From: CAWDJT01 sp963828705
Lineage (GTDB): Bacteria > Desulfobacterota > Syntrophobacteria > Syntrophobacterales > Syntrophobacteraceae
Assembly (NCBI GenBank): GCA_963828705.1
Contig: CAWHGA010000026.1
Coordinates: 1-64,000, forward strand
Direction of reading: 5' to 3'
DNA length: 64,000 bases
Of this stretch, positions 47,145 to 56,761 are shown piece after piece (the stretch's first letter is position 1; each line of letters begins with the position of its first letter). The notes below the pieces were generated by a model. The model worked only from the letters and a program-made list of their open reading frames with translations, was not told the DNA's origin and did not search any database. Made by a program: the position numbers and the translations under genes.

Positions 47145-48620
47145 TAGCCCTCCCCATCACCATAGCGGTGCAGGTAATCGGTGAGCTTGAGCTTTCTCAT
47201 GGTGTTGGCAGAGCTCATATAGCGAATCGTTCCAAAGATCGGTCTTGCCGGGCCAAAAGGCCTGTCATAACGACCCAGCACCCAAAAGATACCGGTGTAG
47301 GAGTTCGGGTCTCTGCCATCCAGGGCGTACTTGTTGTTGAGTTCGATCATGATGCTGAGGGCCTCTTGTGGCGAGGAGGACCACTCGAGGATCTTCTTGC
47401 CCCAGAGCATGCGCAGGTAGTTGTGGATCACACCGTCCTGCAGGAGCTGGCGCTGTGCCGCATTCCAGAGGGGGTCATGCGTTTTGGCGGAGGCAAACTC
47501 TTCCAAGGCATAGGTGTAAGGGCGATGGTCATGTTTGTGCGGACAGGAGCTCTTTCAGCGCCCAGTCGGGAAGCGATTCGAACCGATCGTAGTCGTCCCG
47601 CTTGCAGCACATGTTGAACCCAAGCTCCCGCCAGGTGATGAATTGATCGAGGAAGGCTTCCGCCCCTTCACTCATGCCCCACCATCCTGCTCGCTGCCCG
47701 GAAGCCTTGAAGGAAAGACGCCCTGGGGACCACTCTTCCAAGTCTCTTAGAGTACTAAAGATCTCGTGAGCAGAAATGTGTCCGAAGTGAAGATAGGGCG
47801 AAAGCCCGCTCGCCACCTCTTCATCCGGATGATTTCGGTCCACATGGTACCGCTGTAGTTTGCACCGCAGGAAGTCTCCCAGCCTGGCCTTTGCAGCGGC
47901 AGAGCCCCCATGGGTTTCCACTGCTTCCACCCTGTGATCGACCGGCAAAGCGTCAACGGCTCCGGGTGAGACATCGAGGAGGTCTCTGGGCGCCACCGGC
48001 CACCGCCTGGCAATGTCGGCGGGAAACCCCGGCAAAGCCGGCACGGAGAGTGCCTCCAGGGGGTCCTGTTTGGGGAACCGATCGAATTGGCCGGGAAGTT
48101 CGGCTTGAAGGAACCTTCTGAAAGAGTAAGCCGTCTTGAATTCTTTATCCGTTGCGGTGAGCGGCAGAAGACCGTTGGAATCCACAGCTTCCATCTTCAC
48201 CGGCAAATCCTTTGCCGCTGCCATGATCATGCGGGGCAGGAAGAATGCGGGATAATCATCGGTGATGACAACGGATGCTCTGGAAGCCAGCGCCCTGATC
48301 AGCCCCTTGCCCTCGCCTTTCTTGCGTTCAACAAAGGGATAGTAGAAAGCGGCGGTATCACCGAACTGATCCTGGTTGTCCCGCATGCCTTCGAGTATAA
48401 AACAGTGCAGCCTGGCACTGGCCCAAGGGTAATCGCAGCGCAACGCTTCCAAAACCACAAGGGGCTTCCTCAGCTCCTGCGCCCATTCGGCTGCGCGTTC
48501 GAGGCTAAAGTTCCACTGCGCCCTGCGGAAAGCGATCATCCAGTACAGCACAAACTCGCCTTTAGTATTGACCGGCGAATTATTGACAGATCTTATTCGT
48601 TCTGCTGGAACTGGGTCCAC
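47144..48620 (-). CDS. phr: Deoxyribodipyrimidine photolyase, class II (frameshift)
   Basis: Light-driven CPD repair enzyme with FAD. N-terminal Rossmann part PAERIRSVNNSPVNTKGEFV, LYWMIAFRRAQWNFSLERA; FAD region ASGLSPYLHFGHISAHEIF and FITWRELGFNMCCKRDDYDR. Frameshift at about 47515; the next frame completes it with THDPLWNAAQRQLL, WGKKILEWSSSPQEAL, LDGRDPNSYTGIFWVLGRYD and RPIFGTIRYMSSANT, diagnostic of class II enzymes. I prefer GTG 48620 preceded by GGGGAG; an earlier frame start at 48791 would overlap the upstream SDR gene. Its presence implies the cell meets light at times. Confidence 0.88.
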
Positions 48621-48714
48621 CACTTCTCCCCTGGCAAATGCGGCTACCACAGAATACTCATCAGTTCGCCACGCGCCGCTCGAAATGACGGCAAGGAAAT
48701 CCTTGGACAGCCTT

Positions 48715-49698
48715 CTACGAACCTTCCCGGAGGAAGCAAGCCTGTGTTGATGCGATCTTTCCCGGGCCCTTCTCCACCTCCCGAAGGGCATTGCAGATGG
48801 AGACCTCCATGGGAGTCAAGGTGAGCGGAACAAGCTCGCGTATGCGATTGTCTCTGCAGATGACCTCGTTCTTCAACCCTTCCAGAAGAGGAATCACCAC
48901 GCCCGAGGGGACCGGAGTCATCAAGTTGATCCACAGGGCAGAGAGGTGGGGGGTGAGGACCGGTACGGTTATGATCAGACGTTTGAGGCCTCGCACGCGA
49001 ATATAGATGCGCATCATTTCCCGATAGGTGATGATATCCGGCCCCCCGATGTCAAGCTCAAGACCAGCGGTGTCGGGATTCGTGAGGCAGCCGAACAGGT
49101 AGGCAACGGCATCGTTGACATCGATGGGCTGGCAGCGCGTGTTGACCCATCTCGGGCAAATGAGAACCGGGAGGCGCTCCACGAGGTAACGAAGCATCTC
49201 AAAAGGGGCGCCACCTGCTCCGATGATGTTGGCGGCTCTTAGAGCAGTGGCGCTGACCTTGCCCGAGTGCAGGATCCTACCCACTTCCTGCCGGCTCGCA
49301 AGATGCTTTGATAGACCCGCGCCCACTTCCCCCAATCCCCCAAGGTAAATCACGCGCCGGATACCGGCCTCGTCAGAAGCTCGGATAAAGTTTTGCGCCG
49401 CCGCACGGTCTCTTTCCGCGAAAAGCCTATTTTCCCGAAAGGTGCGGCCTCCCATGGAGTGAATCAGATAATAGGCGGTATCAATCCCCTGCAGCGCGGT
49501 AGCCAGTTTTGCTGGATTGAGCAAATCCGCCTCGACGATCTCGACCTTGTCATGCAGAACGAATTGTCTCTTGAATCGTTCGGCCGAGCGTACCAGGCAG
49601 CGTGGTCTGACGCCATTGGCAATCAGGGTGTGCACCAGTCTGCCACCAACAAATCCTGTCACTCCCGTCAGGAGCACGGTTGCTTGAAGGTTGCTCAT
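48715..49698 (-). CDS. SDR-family NAD(P)H-binding epimerase-like protein
   Basis: 327 aa atypical SDR: VLLTGVTGFVGGRLVHTLIA, AYYLIHSMGGRTFRENRLFA, RRVIYLGGLGEVGAGLSKHL, RAANIIGAGGAPFEMLRYLV. Start ATG 49698 with GGAGCTGATACGCAT upstream; 49767 is less likely. Upstream of the photolyase in the same direction. This type (with TIGR01777 and cfa) is usual in proteobacterial photolyase clusters; substrate unknown. Confidence 0.85.
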   Translation of the reverse strand: MSNLQATVLLTGVTGFVGGRLVHTLIANGVRPRCLVRSAERFKRQFVLHDKVEIVEADLLNPAKLATALQGIDTAYYLIHSMGGRTFRENRLFAERDRAAAQNFIRASDEAGIRRVIYLGGLGEVGAGLSKHLASRQEVGRILHSGKVSATALRAANIIGAGGAPFEMLRYLVERLPVLICPRWVNTRCQPIDVNDAVAYLFGCLTNPDTAGLELDIGGPDIITYREMMRIYIRVRGLKRLIITVPVLTPHLSALWINLMTPVPSGVVIPLLEGLKNEVICRDNRIRELVPLTLTPMEVSICNALREVEKGPGKIASTQACFLREGS

Positions 49699-50437
49699 AT
49701 GCGTATCAGCTCCGATGTGTAGATTGACCCCTTGTGCACGTTGCCTCACCTCGATTGTCATGCTCAAATTGCCGGATTTGGGCCAGTTCAGTTGGGTCAG
49801 TGCTTCTGCGATTGGGTTGCAGCCTTAATTGAGCGATTAGGTCTTAGCCGTTGGCAGTTAGCTCAACAGTCCCGGCAGGTTATGGAATCCTCGCGCTCAC
49901 CTGCCGGGTGCGAGCTGTCAATGTGCAACGGCCGCTGGTTCCTCTGCTGATGGCTGACAGCCAACGGCTAACCACCCAGATTGAGTATAACATAAGCATC
50001 TTTCTTGAGACACCAAAGCCCCCATTGATAATCCCAGGAATAGGATCTGCGTCAATAGCGCATTGAACAGACCCGGCAAAAACCCGACCTCTTTCTTCAT
50101 TGCTTCACCGGGTCTCCTTTGAAGATAGGATAGGGTGTCCGGCAAGCACAACAGTTCCTCACCACCGCTGAGAGGGGGTCGAAGCGCTTTCGTAGAGCCG
50201 GGATGCGTTTTGGCGGCGGAATGGCACACCAGGGGAAGTTGCCAATCTGCTTGGACACCCTCCATAAGACTTGAAATTGCAGTTTTCATCAGCCATGATA
50301 AACTCGATACTGGTGTGCGGGCGGTTCCTGGCTGTGAACGGGCGGGACATCACGGAAGTTCTCATGCCTGCGTCAGGTCATTCTTTTTTCAGTTGATGTT
50401 CATTCTCCACCCAAGGTCAAAAGAACTGGATACGATC
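49699..50437. other. Intergenic region with a structured palindrome
   Basis: No supported gene. Holds the nested inverted repeat listed separately (49844-49971). A minus-strand frame at 49918-50289 has no recognised similarity. Confidence 0.4.
49844..49971. repeat. Nested inverted-repeat element, 128 bp
   Basis: Outer arms TTAGCCGTTGGC (49844-49855) and GCCAACGGCTAA (49960-49971) are perfectly complementary over 12 bp. A second perfect 10-bp pair, CCCGGCAGGT (49871-49880) and ACCTGCCGGG (49899-49908), lies inside, and AGCTC/GAGCT (49860-49864, 49912-49916) brackets the inner one. A MITE-like remnant or a structured RNA. Confidence 0.65.
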
Positions 50438-51386
50438 GTGGAAAAAATCATCCTGGGTGTCAGCACCTGCCTGCTCGGTGAACCGGTGAGGTATGATGGT
50501 GGACATAAACTGGACCGCTTTTTAAGGGATACACTGGGGCGTTACGTGGAATATGCCGGTGTCTGTCCCGAGGTGGAGTGTGGTCTGGGTGTACCACGAG
50601 AATCAATGCATCTGGAAGGTGACCCGCAAGCGCCGAGGCTCGTGACCACTCGAACCAAACGGGACGTCACCGACCAGATGACCGCATGGGCCAAGCGGCG
50701 CGTCGAAGAACTGGAGCAAGCGAACCTGTGCGGTTTCATCTTCAAAAGCAATTCACCCAGCAGCGGCATGGAACGAGTTAACGTCTTCGACTCGAATGGC
50801 ATGCCCCGGAAGGTGGGCAGTGGGCTTTTCGCATCCATCTTTATGCAGCACTTTCCGCTGATTCCGGTGGAAGATGAAGGCCGACTGCATGATCCGGTGC
50901 TGCGCGAAAGCTTCATTGAACGGATCTTTGTGTTCAAGCGCTGGCGTGAGATGGTGGAACGAGGCAAAGCGCTAAGCCACCTGGTTGACTTCCACACGCG
51001 GCACAAGCTGCTGATTATGGCCCACAGCCCCAAACACAGCAGCACTATTGGCAAATTAGTGGCGAAGGGCGAAAGAGCTTCCGTCTGATATGCTCTTTCT
51101 GCAGTATCAGACACTGCTGATGGAAGCCCTCAAGCTTAAAGCGACCACGAAAAAGAACACCAACGTACTGCAACACTTGATGGGCTATTTCAAGAAGCAG
51201 CTATCAACAGATGAAAAGGAGGAGCTTCTGGAAGTTATAGAATATTACCATCAGGGGAACCTTCCCCTCATCGTTCCGATTACCCTTATCAATCACTATG
51301 TCCGCAAATATGACCAGCCGTACTTAAAGGTCCAGTACTATCTTCATCCCCACCCCATCGAATTACAGCTTAGGAATCACGTATAA
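50438..51386 (+). CDS. YbgA-type DUF523/DUF1722 protein, copy 2 (frameshift)
   Basis: Paralog of 26254-27201. GTG 50438 gives the same N-terminal length (EKIILGVSTCLLGEPVRYDG). DUF523 Cys motifs CPEVECGLGVPRESM and GFIFKSNSPSSGMERV are kept; DUF1722 part HKLLIMAHSPKHSSTIGKLV, then a frame change at about 51075-51088, then LPSDMLFLQYQTLLMEALKL and KKNTNVLQHLMGYFKKQL to 51386. Located 740 bp from the photolyase operon and divergent from it, recalling the ybgA-phr pair of enterobacteria. Confidence 0.85.
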
Positions 51387-51489
51387 GGTTGGTAAAGCGG
51401 CAGGTGCGAAAGCCACGGCATGAAATCCAATAGCCAGGAGGTCCCCGCGACCTCCTGGGTCAGGGATAAGGCGGGAAATGAATTCTTGG

Positions 51490-51570
51490 GTGAACTTAGC
51501 GCGCGTCCACAGAAGAAAGTGACCGACAAACGAACCATCACCCCGGCCAAGGCCGGGGTCCAGGAAGCTT
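51490..51570 (+). repeat. Dispersed repeat with GC palindrome
   Basis: GCGTCCACAGAAGAAAGTGA, CCGACAAACGAACCATCACC and CCGGCCAAGGCCGGGGTCCAG in succession. The same order of segments is found on the minus strand near 63058-62985 and, degenerate, near 24325-24385. Confidence 0.6.
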
Positions 51571-51678
51571 TGAGAGGGCTGAATCCGACTTCCGCCAGAG
51601 TTGTGAACGGATGATTTCGGATACCCAGTTGAGTGGAGCTGTAATAAGGTTTGGTGAACTGGATTCCATCAAGATGGC

Positions 51679-52818
51679 ATGGCTATGAAAAGATTATGGA
51701 TTTTACCTCTTCTAAGCATCTTGGGAGTACTGTTGTTCCTATCCTGCATGCACAACCCGGCTGCTTTTGATGAGGTGGCATGGCGACAGAAGGTGGAAGG
51801 TCAGAGCACCGAAATGCTTTATGCGCCTCATTTTGAAGCCGGGCGCCATTTCAATCCCTGGATGCCCATGGAACACGGCGGTCTCTTGCGGTTCCTGAAA
51901 TGGAGGCTGTCGAGCAATACCTTGTACTCGGAGGAAGAGAAGAACTTCAGCCCCAGGTTCATTCCGGATCTGAGCAAAAGGATTCGCGCCAGGCCGGAAG
52001 GGGATTTCATTACGTGGATCGGGCACGGGACCTTTCTCCTGCGTATTCAGGGAGAATACTGGATCACCGACCCGATGCTTTCTGAGAGAGCGCTCCTCCC
52101 GAAACGCATCACCCCGCCGGCGATAACCGGCGATGAATTGCGCGACCTCACCCCGCGATTGAACGTGCTGATTTCCCACAATCACTACGATCACCTCGAC
52201 GAAGACAGTATCCGCTCCCTGCCTCGGGATTCCCGGATCTATGTCCCCCTCGGTGTCAGGGAACTTGTAGCAACCTTCCACAATGGACCGATTCAGGAGC
52301 TGGACTGGTGGCAGGAAGTCGATCTGGGGGCCGGCAGGAAGCTGGTCTGCCTCCCGGCACAGCACTGGTCGAGGCGCATCGGCCAGGGGTACAACGAAAC
52401 ACTTTGGGTCAGTTATCTGCTGATCACACCGGAAACCTCGGTCTATTACGGCGGAGACAGCGGATACTTCATGGGCTACGGAGAAATCGGAAGGCGATTC
52501 CCACAGATAGATTACGCCCTGCTCGCGACCACCGCCTACCATCCGCGATGGTTCATGCACTACGCCCACATGAATATTCCGGAAGCTCTCCAGGCATTCC
52601 GTGATCTTGGAGCGAAGTATTTCATCCCCACCCAGTGGGGGACCTTTGCCTTGGGGGACGAGCCCCCCGGCCTTGCGGCCCTGGATTTGATGAGGAACAT
52701 CAAGGATGGAAGCCTCGATCCCTCCAGGTTTATGCTCCTGAACATCGGGGAAATCCTTCCCCTGCGCCAAACATCTTCGCCCGAACTGACCTCAAGGCAG
52801 ATGGTCGTTACCCCCTAG
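51679..52818 (+). CDS. UlaG/NAPE-PLD-like MBL-fold hydrolase lipoprotein
   Basis: 379 aa. Signal LWILPLLSILGVLLFLSC with lipobox FLSC, so probably membrane-anchored. Family motifs: FITWIGHGTFLLRIQGEYWI, ISHNHYDHLDEDSIRSL (metal ligands), PAQHWSRRIGQGYNETLW, VYYGGDSGYFMGYGEIGRRF, and the end FIPTQWGTFALGDEPPGLAA. Related to N-acylphosphatidylethanolamine phospholipase D-like enzymes; a phospholipid-derived substrate is possible. A fragment of a second copy is at 42565-42753. Confidence 0.88.
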   Translation: MAMKRLWILPLLSILGVLLFLSCMHNPAAFDEVAWRQKVEGQSTEMLYAPHFEAGRHFNPWMPMEHGGLLRFLKWRLSSNTLYSEEEKNFSPRFIPDLSKRIRARPEGDFITWIGHGTFLLRIQGEYWITDPMLSERALLPKRITPPAITGDELRDLTPRLNVLISHNHYDHLDEDSIRSLPRDSRIYVPLGVRELVATFHNGPIQELDWWQEVDLGAGRKLVCLPAQHWSRRIGQGYNETLWVSYLLITPETSVYYGGDSGYFMGYGEIGRRFPQIDYALLATTAYHPRWFMHYAHMNIPEALQAFRDLGAKYFIPTQWGTFALGDEPPGLAALDLMRNIKDGSLDPSRFMLLNIGEILPLRQTSSPELTSRQMVVTP

Positions 52819-52951
52819 GGCCATGCTTTGAACTTAGCCATGGAAAAGGTGACGGTGGGGCAGGTCCGCCACCTAATGGGAACCCAAAGGAAGGCGAATC
52901 AACTACATGTGGTCTTGGACCTTGCAAAGATGTGCCAAATCAGGATGCGAC

Positions 52952-53926
52952 ATGAAAAGCGGGATCGGTTGCATGGTCATCGTTATTGGCTTGCTTGGGT
53001 GTATGGCCAGCATGCCAGCGCATGATATGTCGGGCGCCGGCAGCTACCAGGTGAAAACCGACGAGCGAGCGCATGGGCTGCGGCGCAGTTATCGGGTGCA
53101 TGTGCCGAGCGGATACTCGGGAGCCGGAGCACTTCCCCTGATCGTCGTGGTTCATGGTGCCTTCAGCACCGCCAAGGAAATGGAAAAACACAGCGGTTTT
53201 AGCGAACTGGCTGATCGTGAGGGATTTGTCGTCGTGTACCCCGAAGGTTTCGGTTTGCTGGGCTTTCTTCAGCATTGGAATTCCGGCCACTGCTGCGGCA
53301 AGGCCCTGAAAAGCGACCTCGATGATGTCAATTTTATTGCCCGCGTCATCGATGACGTCAGCGCCCGGCTTAAAGTGGATCGGAGCCGCATCTACATGGT
53401 GGGGAATTCCAACGGGGGCATGTTGACCTACCGCTTTGCTGCGGAGAGATCGGATACGGTGGCGGCCATTGCGGTGGTGGCCGGCGCTATCGGTGGCAAG
53501 CCGTCGGCTGAAGAGGCTGAATGGCGTATCCCCCAGCCGGCACGACCAGTGCCGCTGATCGTTTTTCATGGTCTAAACGACCAGGCTGTGCCTTACGCGG
53601 GTGGCCGGAGCCTGCGCAAACGCCATGATCGTACCTTCGTGTCGGTGAGCGAATCGCTCGCGTTCTGGGTCAAGAACAATGGCTGTATGCCCGCGCCTCG
53701 CCAACAGAGTCTCTATGATGGCAGAGTGACGCTGGAATCCTGGAGCGGCTGCATGGCGGATGGCGGCGTGGTGCTCTACTCCCTGGCGGACTGGGATCAT
53801 CTGTGGCCAGGGAAGTATTTCACCCAGCGCTTGGAAAATCAGGATTCATTGAGGGGATTTGACGCGGCACAACTCATCTGGCAGTTCTTCAAGCGGCATC
53901 AGCGGGAACCGCAGACTTCGGGCTAG
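52952..53926 (+). CDS. LpqC/PHB-depolymerase-like esterase lipoprotein
   Basis: 324 aa alpha/beta hydrolase. ATG 52952; signal CMVIVIGLLGCMAS with possible lipobox LLGC. Motifs: LPLIVVVHGAFSTAKEMEKH (oxyanion hole), YPEGFG, NSGHCCGKA, nucleophile elbow MVGNSNGGMLTYRFAAE, LIVFHGLNDQAVPYAGG and the C-terminal DWDHLWPG for the histidine. Secreted feruloyl-esterase/PHB-depolymerase family; substrate not defined. Confidence 0.86.
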   Translation: MKSGIGCMVIVIGLLGCMASMPAHDMSGAGSYQVKTDERAHGLRRSYRVHVPSGYSGAGALPLIVVVHGAFSTAKEMEKHSGFSELADREGFVVVYPEGFGLLGFLQHWNSGHCCGKALKSDLDDVNFIARVIDDVSARLKVDRSRIYMVGNSNGGMLTYRFAAERSDTVAAIAVVAGAIGGKPSAEEAEWRIPQPARPVPLIVFHGLNDQAVPYAGGRSLRKRHDRTFVSVSESLAFWVKNNGCMPAPRQQSLYDGRVTLESWSGCMADGGVVLYSLADWDHLWPGKYFTQRLENQDSLRGFDAAQLIWQFFKRHQREPQTSG

Positions 53927-54045
53927 TGCCTCGTCAAGGGTGTTTCACCGGGTAGAGAACGCCACTGCCGCAAAGGCGGAGGGCCAGTGAATCCTGGAAA
54001 CGTGTTGATTCCGATCTGCGCGGAAATCACAATCCAGTGCGGTTG

Positions 54046-54474
54046 TCAAACCGATTCGGGACCTTGGCCTTGCGAAACAAGATCAGCAATGCGTTGCATG
54101 GCAGTGAGACAAATGAGCAGATACGGGAAGGCCGGGAGCGGCACCCCGAACCGCAGGCAGCAACGGTTTTTCCCAAGACTTTCGACGGAGTGAGTCGTCG
54201 CGGGAATGCCGAAGACACGCCAGGACCAGGCTATGCCCGGTTTGAAATGAGTCACGGCAAAAGACGCCGAGAATCCAAGAATCGTCTTGATGCGGCCTGA
54301 TGAAAGCGGGGTGAGGATGCGGTCGGAACACTCGACCGCGCGGATGGAGGGACCCCATTCCGCCCAGCGGGACGTATCAACGAGCAGATTCCAAACCCGG
54401 TGGGAGGGAGCCCGGATCATCAAGCAAGCTTCGAGATAAGGAAAGACAAGCCTTAACAAGGTAGGCGCCTCCAC
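54046..54474 (-). CDS. SRPBCC protein, copy 2
   Basis: 142 aa; RAPSHRVWNLLVDTSRWAEW, GPSIRAVECSDRILTPLSSG, WSWRVFGIPATTHSVESLGK are closely similar to copy 1 at 46692-47144. The first 15 residues do not align with copy 1 and overlap the end of the methyltransferase frame, so the N-terminus may be a deletion junction. Confidence 0.78.
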   Translation of the reverse strand: MEAPTLLRLVFPYLEACLMIRAPSHRVWNLLVDTSRWAEWGPSIRAVECSDRILTPLSSGRIKTILGFSASFAVTHFKPGIAWSWRVFGIPATTHSVESLGKNRCCLRFGVPLPAFPYLLICLTAMQRIADLVSQGQGPESV

Positions 54475-54859
54475 AATGGTGGGTTATTACCTGAGGGAAT
54501 TTTCGCTTCACCCGCCGGAGCATATTCTCTGACAGGTCGCAGGCGTGGATCTCGGAAGGCCGGTACTGCAGGATATAGGGAATGAGAATCCCGGTTCCGG
54601 TTCCCACGTCCAGCATCCGTTCGCCCGGTTGAAGGCGGCATGCTCTTACAATTGCTGCCAAATGCTCCGGCACCCCTTCGGGGAGAGGCGGTTCAAAAAG
54701 ATCCACGTTTTCATCGAAGTATCCTTCTTGCAGCGCATTTGCTGCTTCGATTTCTTCCGGTGTGAGAGGCTCAGCCAAGGTGAATTCCAACTGCTCGCAT
54801 TTTGTTTTCCTGGGGCTCGGGGTCCTCTGCGACGGCGTCTTTTCGCTGCAACATCTCAC
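54377..54859 (-). pseudogene. SAM-dependent methyltransferase, truncated
   Basis: Only the N-terminal part of a class I methyltransferase is present: LTPEEIEAANALQEGYFDEN, LQPGERMLDVGTGTGILIPY, SEIHACDLSENMLRRVKRKF. After VITHHCGGAYL it runs into the start of the SRPBCC gene in another frame, so about 60-100 residues are lost. Starts in a 4-nt overlap with the small Cys protein upstream, in the arsA operon. Confidence 0.7.
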
Positions 54860-55110
54860 TCCACCTCAATCTTGGTGGCCTTCTTGGTATCGGCCATGTT
54901 CTTTTTCTTGTCTTCCAGATTGGAGATCTGCTGATCAATGACCGATTTGAAAGCATGAAGCAGCTCGATCTGAGCGTTGGTAAGATGATGGAAAAAGGCG
55001 CTGTGCTTCCTTTTGCTCCTGGCCAGCGTATTCATGACAAGACAGAAAGGGCAGGCCATCTCATCATGCTTATCCTCGTCAGGGGTTGCTTGCGCTCTGC
55101 TCTCCTCCAT
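54856..55110 (-). CDS. Small CxxC protein of the arsA operon (84 aa)
   Basis: Unrecognised. Contains DKHDEMACPFCLVMNTLARS (CxxC in a DEMxCPFC setting) and a predicted amphipathic helix NAQIELLHAFKSVIDQQISN with a lysine-rich tail. ATG 55110 with GGAGGAG upstream, overlapping the arsA end by about 30 nt; the stop overlaps the methyltransferase start. The tight packing suggests a functional partner of the ATPase. Confidence 0.7.
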   Translation of the reverse strand: MEESRAQATPDEDKHDEMACPFCLVMNTLARSKRKHSAFFHHLTNAQIELLHAFKSVIDQQISNLEDKKKNMADTKKATKIEVE

Positions 55111-56294
55111 GGTCTCCTCCAAAGGTAACTGTCAATACATCACCAATAAGCTGTGCTTTCCGGGTTTCCAAAGGAATGAAGGTCCTCGGCAAGATAAGAT
55201 TCCTCTTGAAATTTCCAAGTCTTATGATGAGTTCATCGCCGACCTTGCTGAGATCTATTTCAGTCTTTTGCACAAAGGGCAAGTGCACCTTGATGACGTG
55301 CGCCCCGTTTTCCTGCAGGAATTCATAGGGACGCTGCACATGGAACACATCTGCTGGATTTCGGTCTCCATAGAGTTGCAATCCCAGCTCCAGCCAGCCG
55401 GTCGTATCCGAGCACCTCCCGCTGATAATAAGGAACTTCGAAAAGCGGCAGCGGATGGAAATAGCTCCTGGCCAGTTCCTGATATTCGCGCTGAGAATCA
55501 AGCCATTCCTGAGGCAAAGTCACGTCGTGCAGCTCGCTGAAGATGCGGTTGGCGATCACGGCATCGATGGCAAGCTGATGCAATGAAAAAAACATGAACG
55601 CTCTCTGGGTTTCGCGCAACACCATCTTTTCGAGGTTTGTCACCAAGCGTGCCGAGGTGATTTGCGGGTCGGTAAGTAGGAGGTCTACTCCTTGAAGGCG
55701 CTTGAAAAGGACCTCAATGGCATCAAAGTAGGAATCTTCAGGGAGAGGGATGTCGGAAAGCCGCTTCGCAATTGGCCGCATGTATTGCATAAGCCGTCGT
55801 TCCAGTCGGAACACTTTCTTCATGTACCATTCCAGAGTCTTGGGCAGGCTGATGAAGCGAATGGATTCCGCTGTAGGGGCGCAGTCAAGAACGATCAGGT
55901 CATAGGTCTTTTCTCTTGCGTACTGATTGACATAGAGAAGGGCGGCGATCTCTTCCATGCCGGGGAGCACGGCCAGTTCCTCAGCGAGGATATTTTCGAT
56001 CCCGGAAGCGTTGAGCAGAACCGATATGTACCGGTGAACTTCGCCCCAATGCTTGGCGATTTCCTCGTGGACGTCGAGTTCCTGGATGGAAAGTCTTTCA
56101 GCGACGGGAATGGGCATCCCGCGGTTCTTGTCCATGAGAGACCGATCGAGGTCGAACGCATCGCTCAGGCTGTGGGCGGGGTCCAATGAGAGCACGATGG
56201 TCTTGAGGCCCCGCTGGGACGCGATGATCCCTGTGGCCGCCGCCACGCTGGTCTTCCCCACCCCACCCTTGCCTGCATAAAGCAAAATCCTCAT
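55079..56294 (-). CDS. ArsA/GET3-like ATPase (frameshift)
   Basis: P-loop ATPase with the deviant Walker A MRILLYAGKGGVGKTSVAAA, switch region VLSLDPAHSLSDAFDL, and LIVLDCAPTAESIRFISLPK. Frame change at about 55400; the second frame supplies YGDRNPADVFHVQRPYEFLQ and LSKVGDELIIRLGNFKRNLI, the C-terminal beta-sandwich (HSP20-like) domain of bacterial ArsA-type proteins. About 390-400 aa. Without arsB or arsR nearby, a GET3-like chaperone or other role is as likely as arsenite export. ATG 56294 begins the operon with the small Cys protein and the methyltransferase. Confidence 0.85.
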
Positions 56295-56761
56295 ATTCTA
56301 CCTCTCCGGTTTTTTACATTACGTTTACCATAATGCGGAGGATCTTGAGTCGTCAAGGGAACGAGCGTCCCCATTGGCCATGGATTTGGTGCGGATTTCG
56401 TCTCCGGACATTGGATCCGGCAAAGGGTTCACATAAGCGAAAAGCGCAAATCGGGCTGGCAATCCCCCCCAAAAAAAGGCGGGGCCCTACTTTCCAAAAG
56501 GGTAAAGGAATCCTTAACGTTAGGAAGGAGTTTGGAAAACCAACTCGTTAATTCTGGCCAATGACATGACGGATCCGGCTTCCATGACCTCGTGGATTAC
56601 TGCGAAGGATGTAAATGGTACCATCATTTATGCTTCGATTGTTCCTCAGGCGCAAAATTGGATACCAACGGCCTTCTGATCAAATTTCACGGCCTCGATT
56701 TGCTGATCGGTGGATGCCTAGACTGGAATTGCAGCCATGATGAAACCTGTCGAAGGAACAT
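56295..56761. other. Intergenic region between arsA and the ADP-ribosylglycohydrolase gene
   Basis: Divergent promoters are expected here. A plus-strand frame from GTG 56592 (DYCEGCKWYHHLCFDCSSGA, then GGCLDWNCSHDETCRR) is strikingly Cys-rich and could be a small metal-binding peptide, but it runs on into the next gene and I see no ribosome-binding site. Confidence 0.35.

Noticed and set aside
53987..54300. Plus-strand small ORFs after the esterase gene
   Set aside because: They overlap the SRPBCC copy 2 gene on the other strand and have no supporting features.
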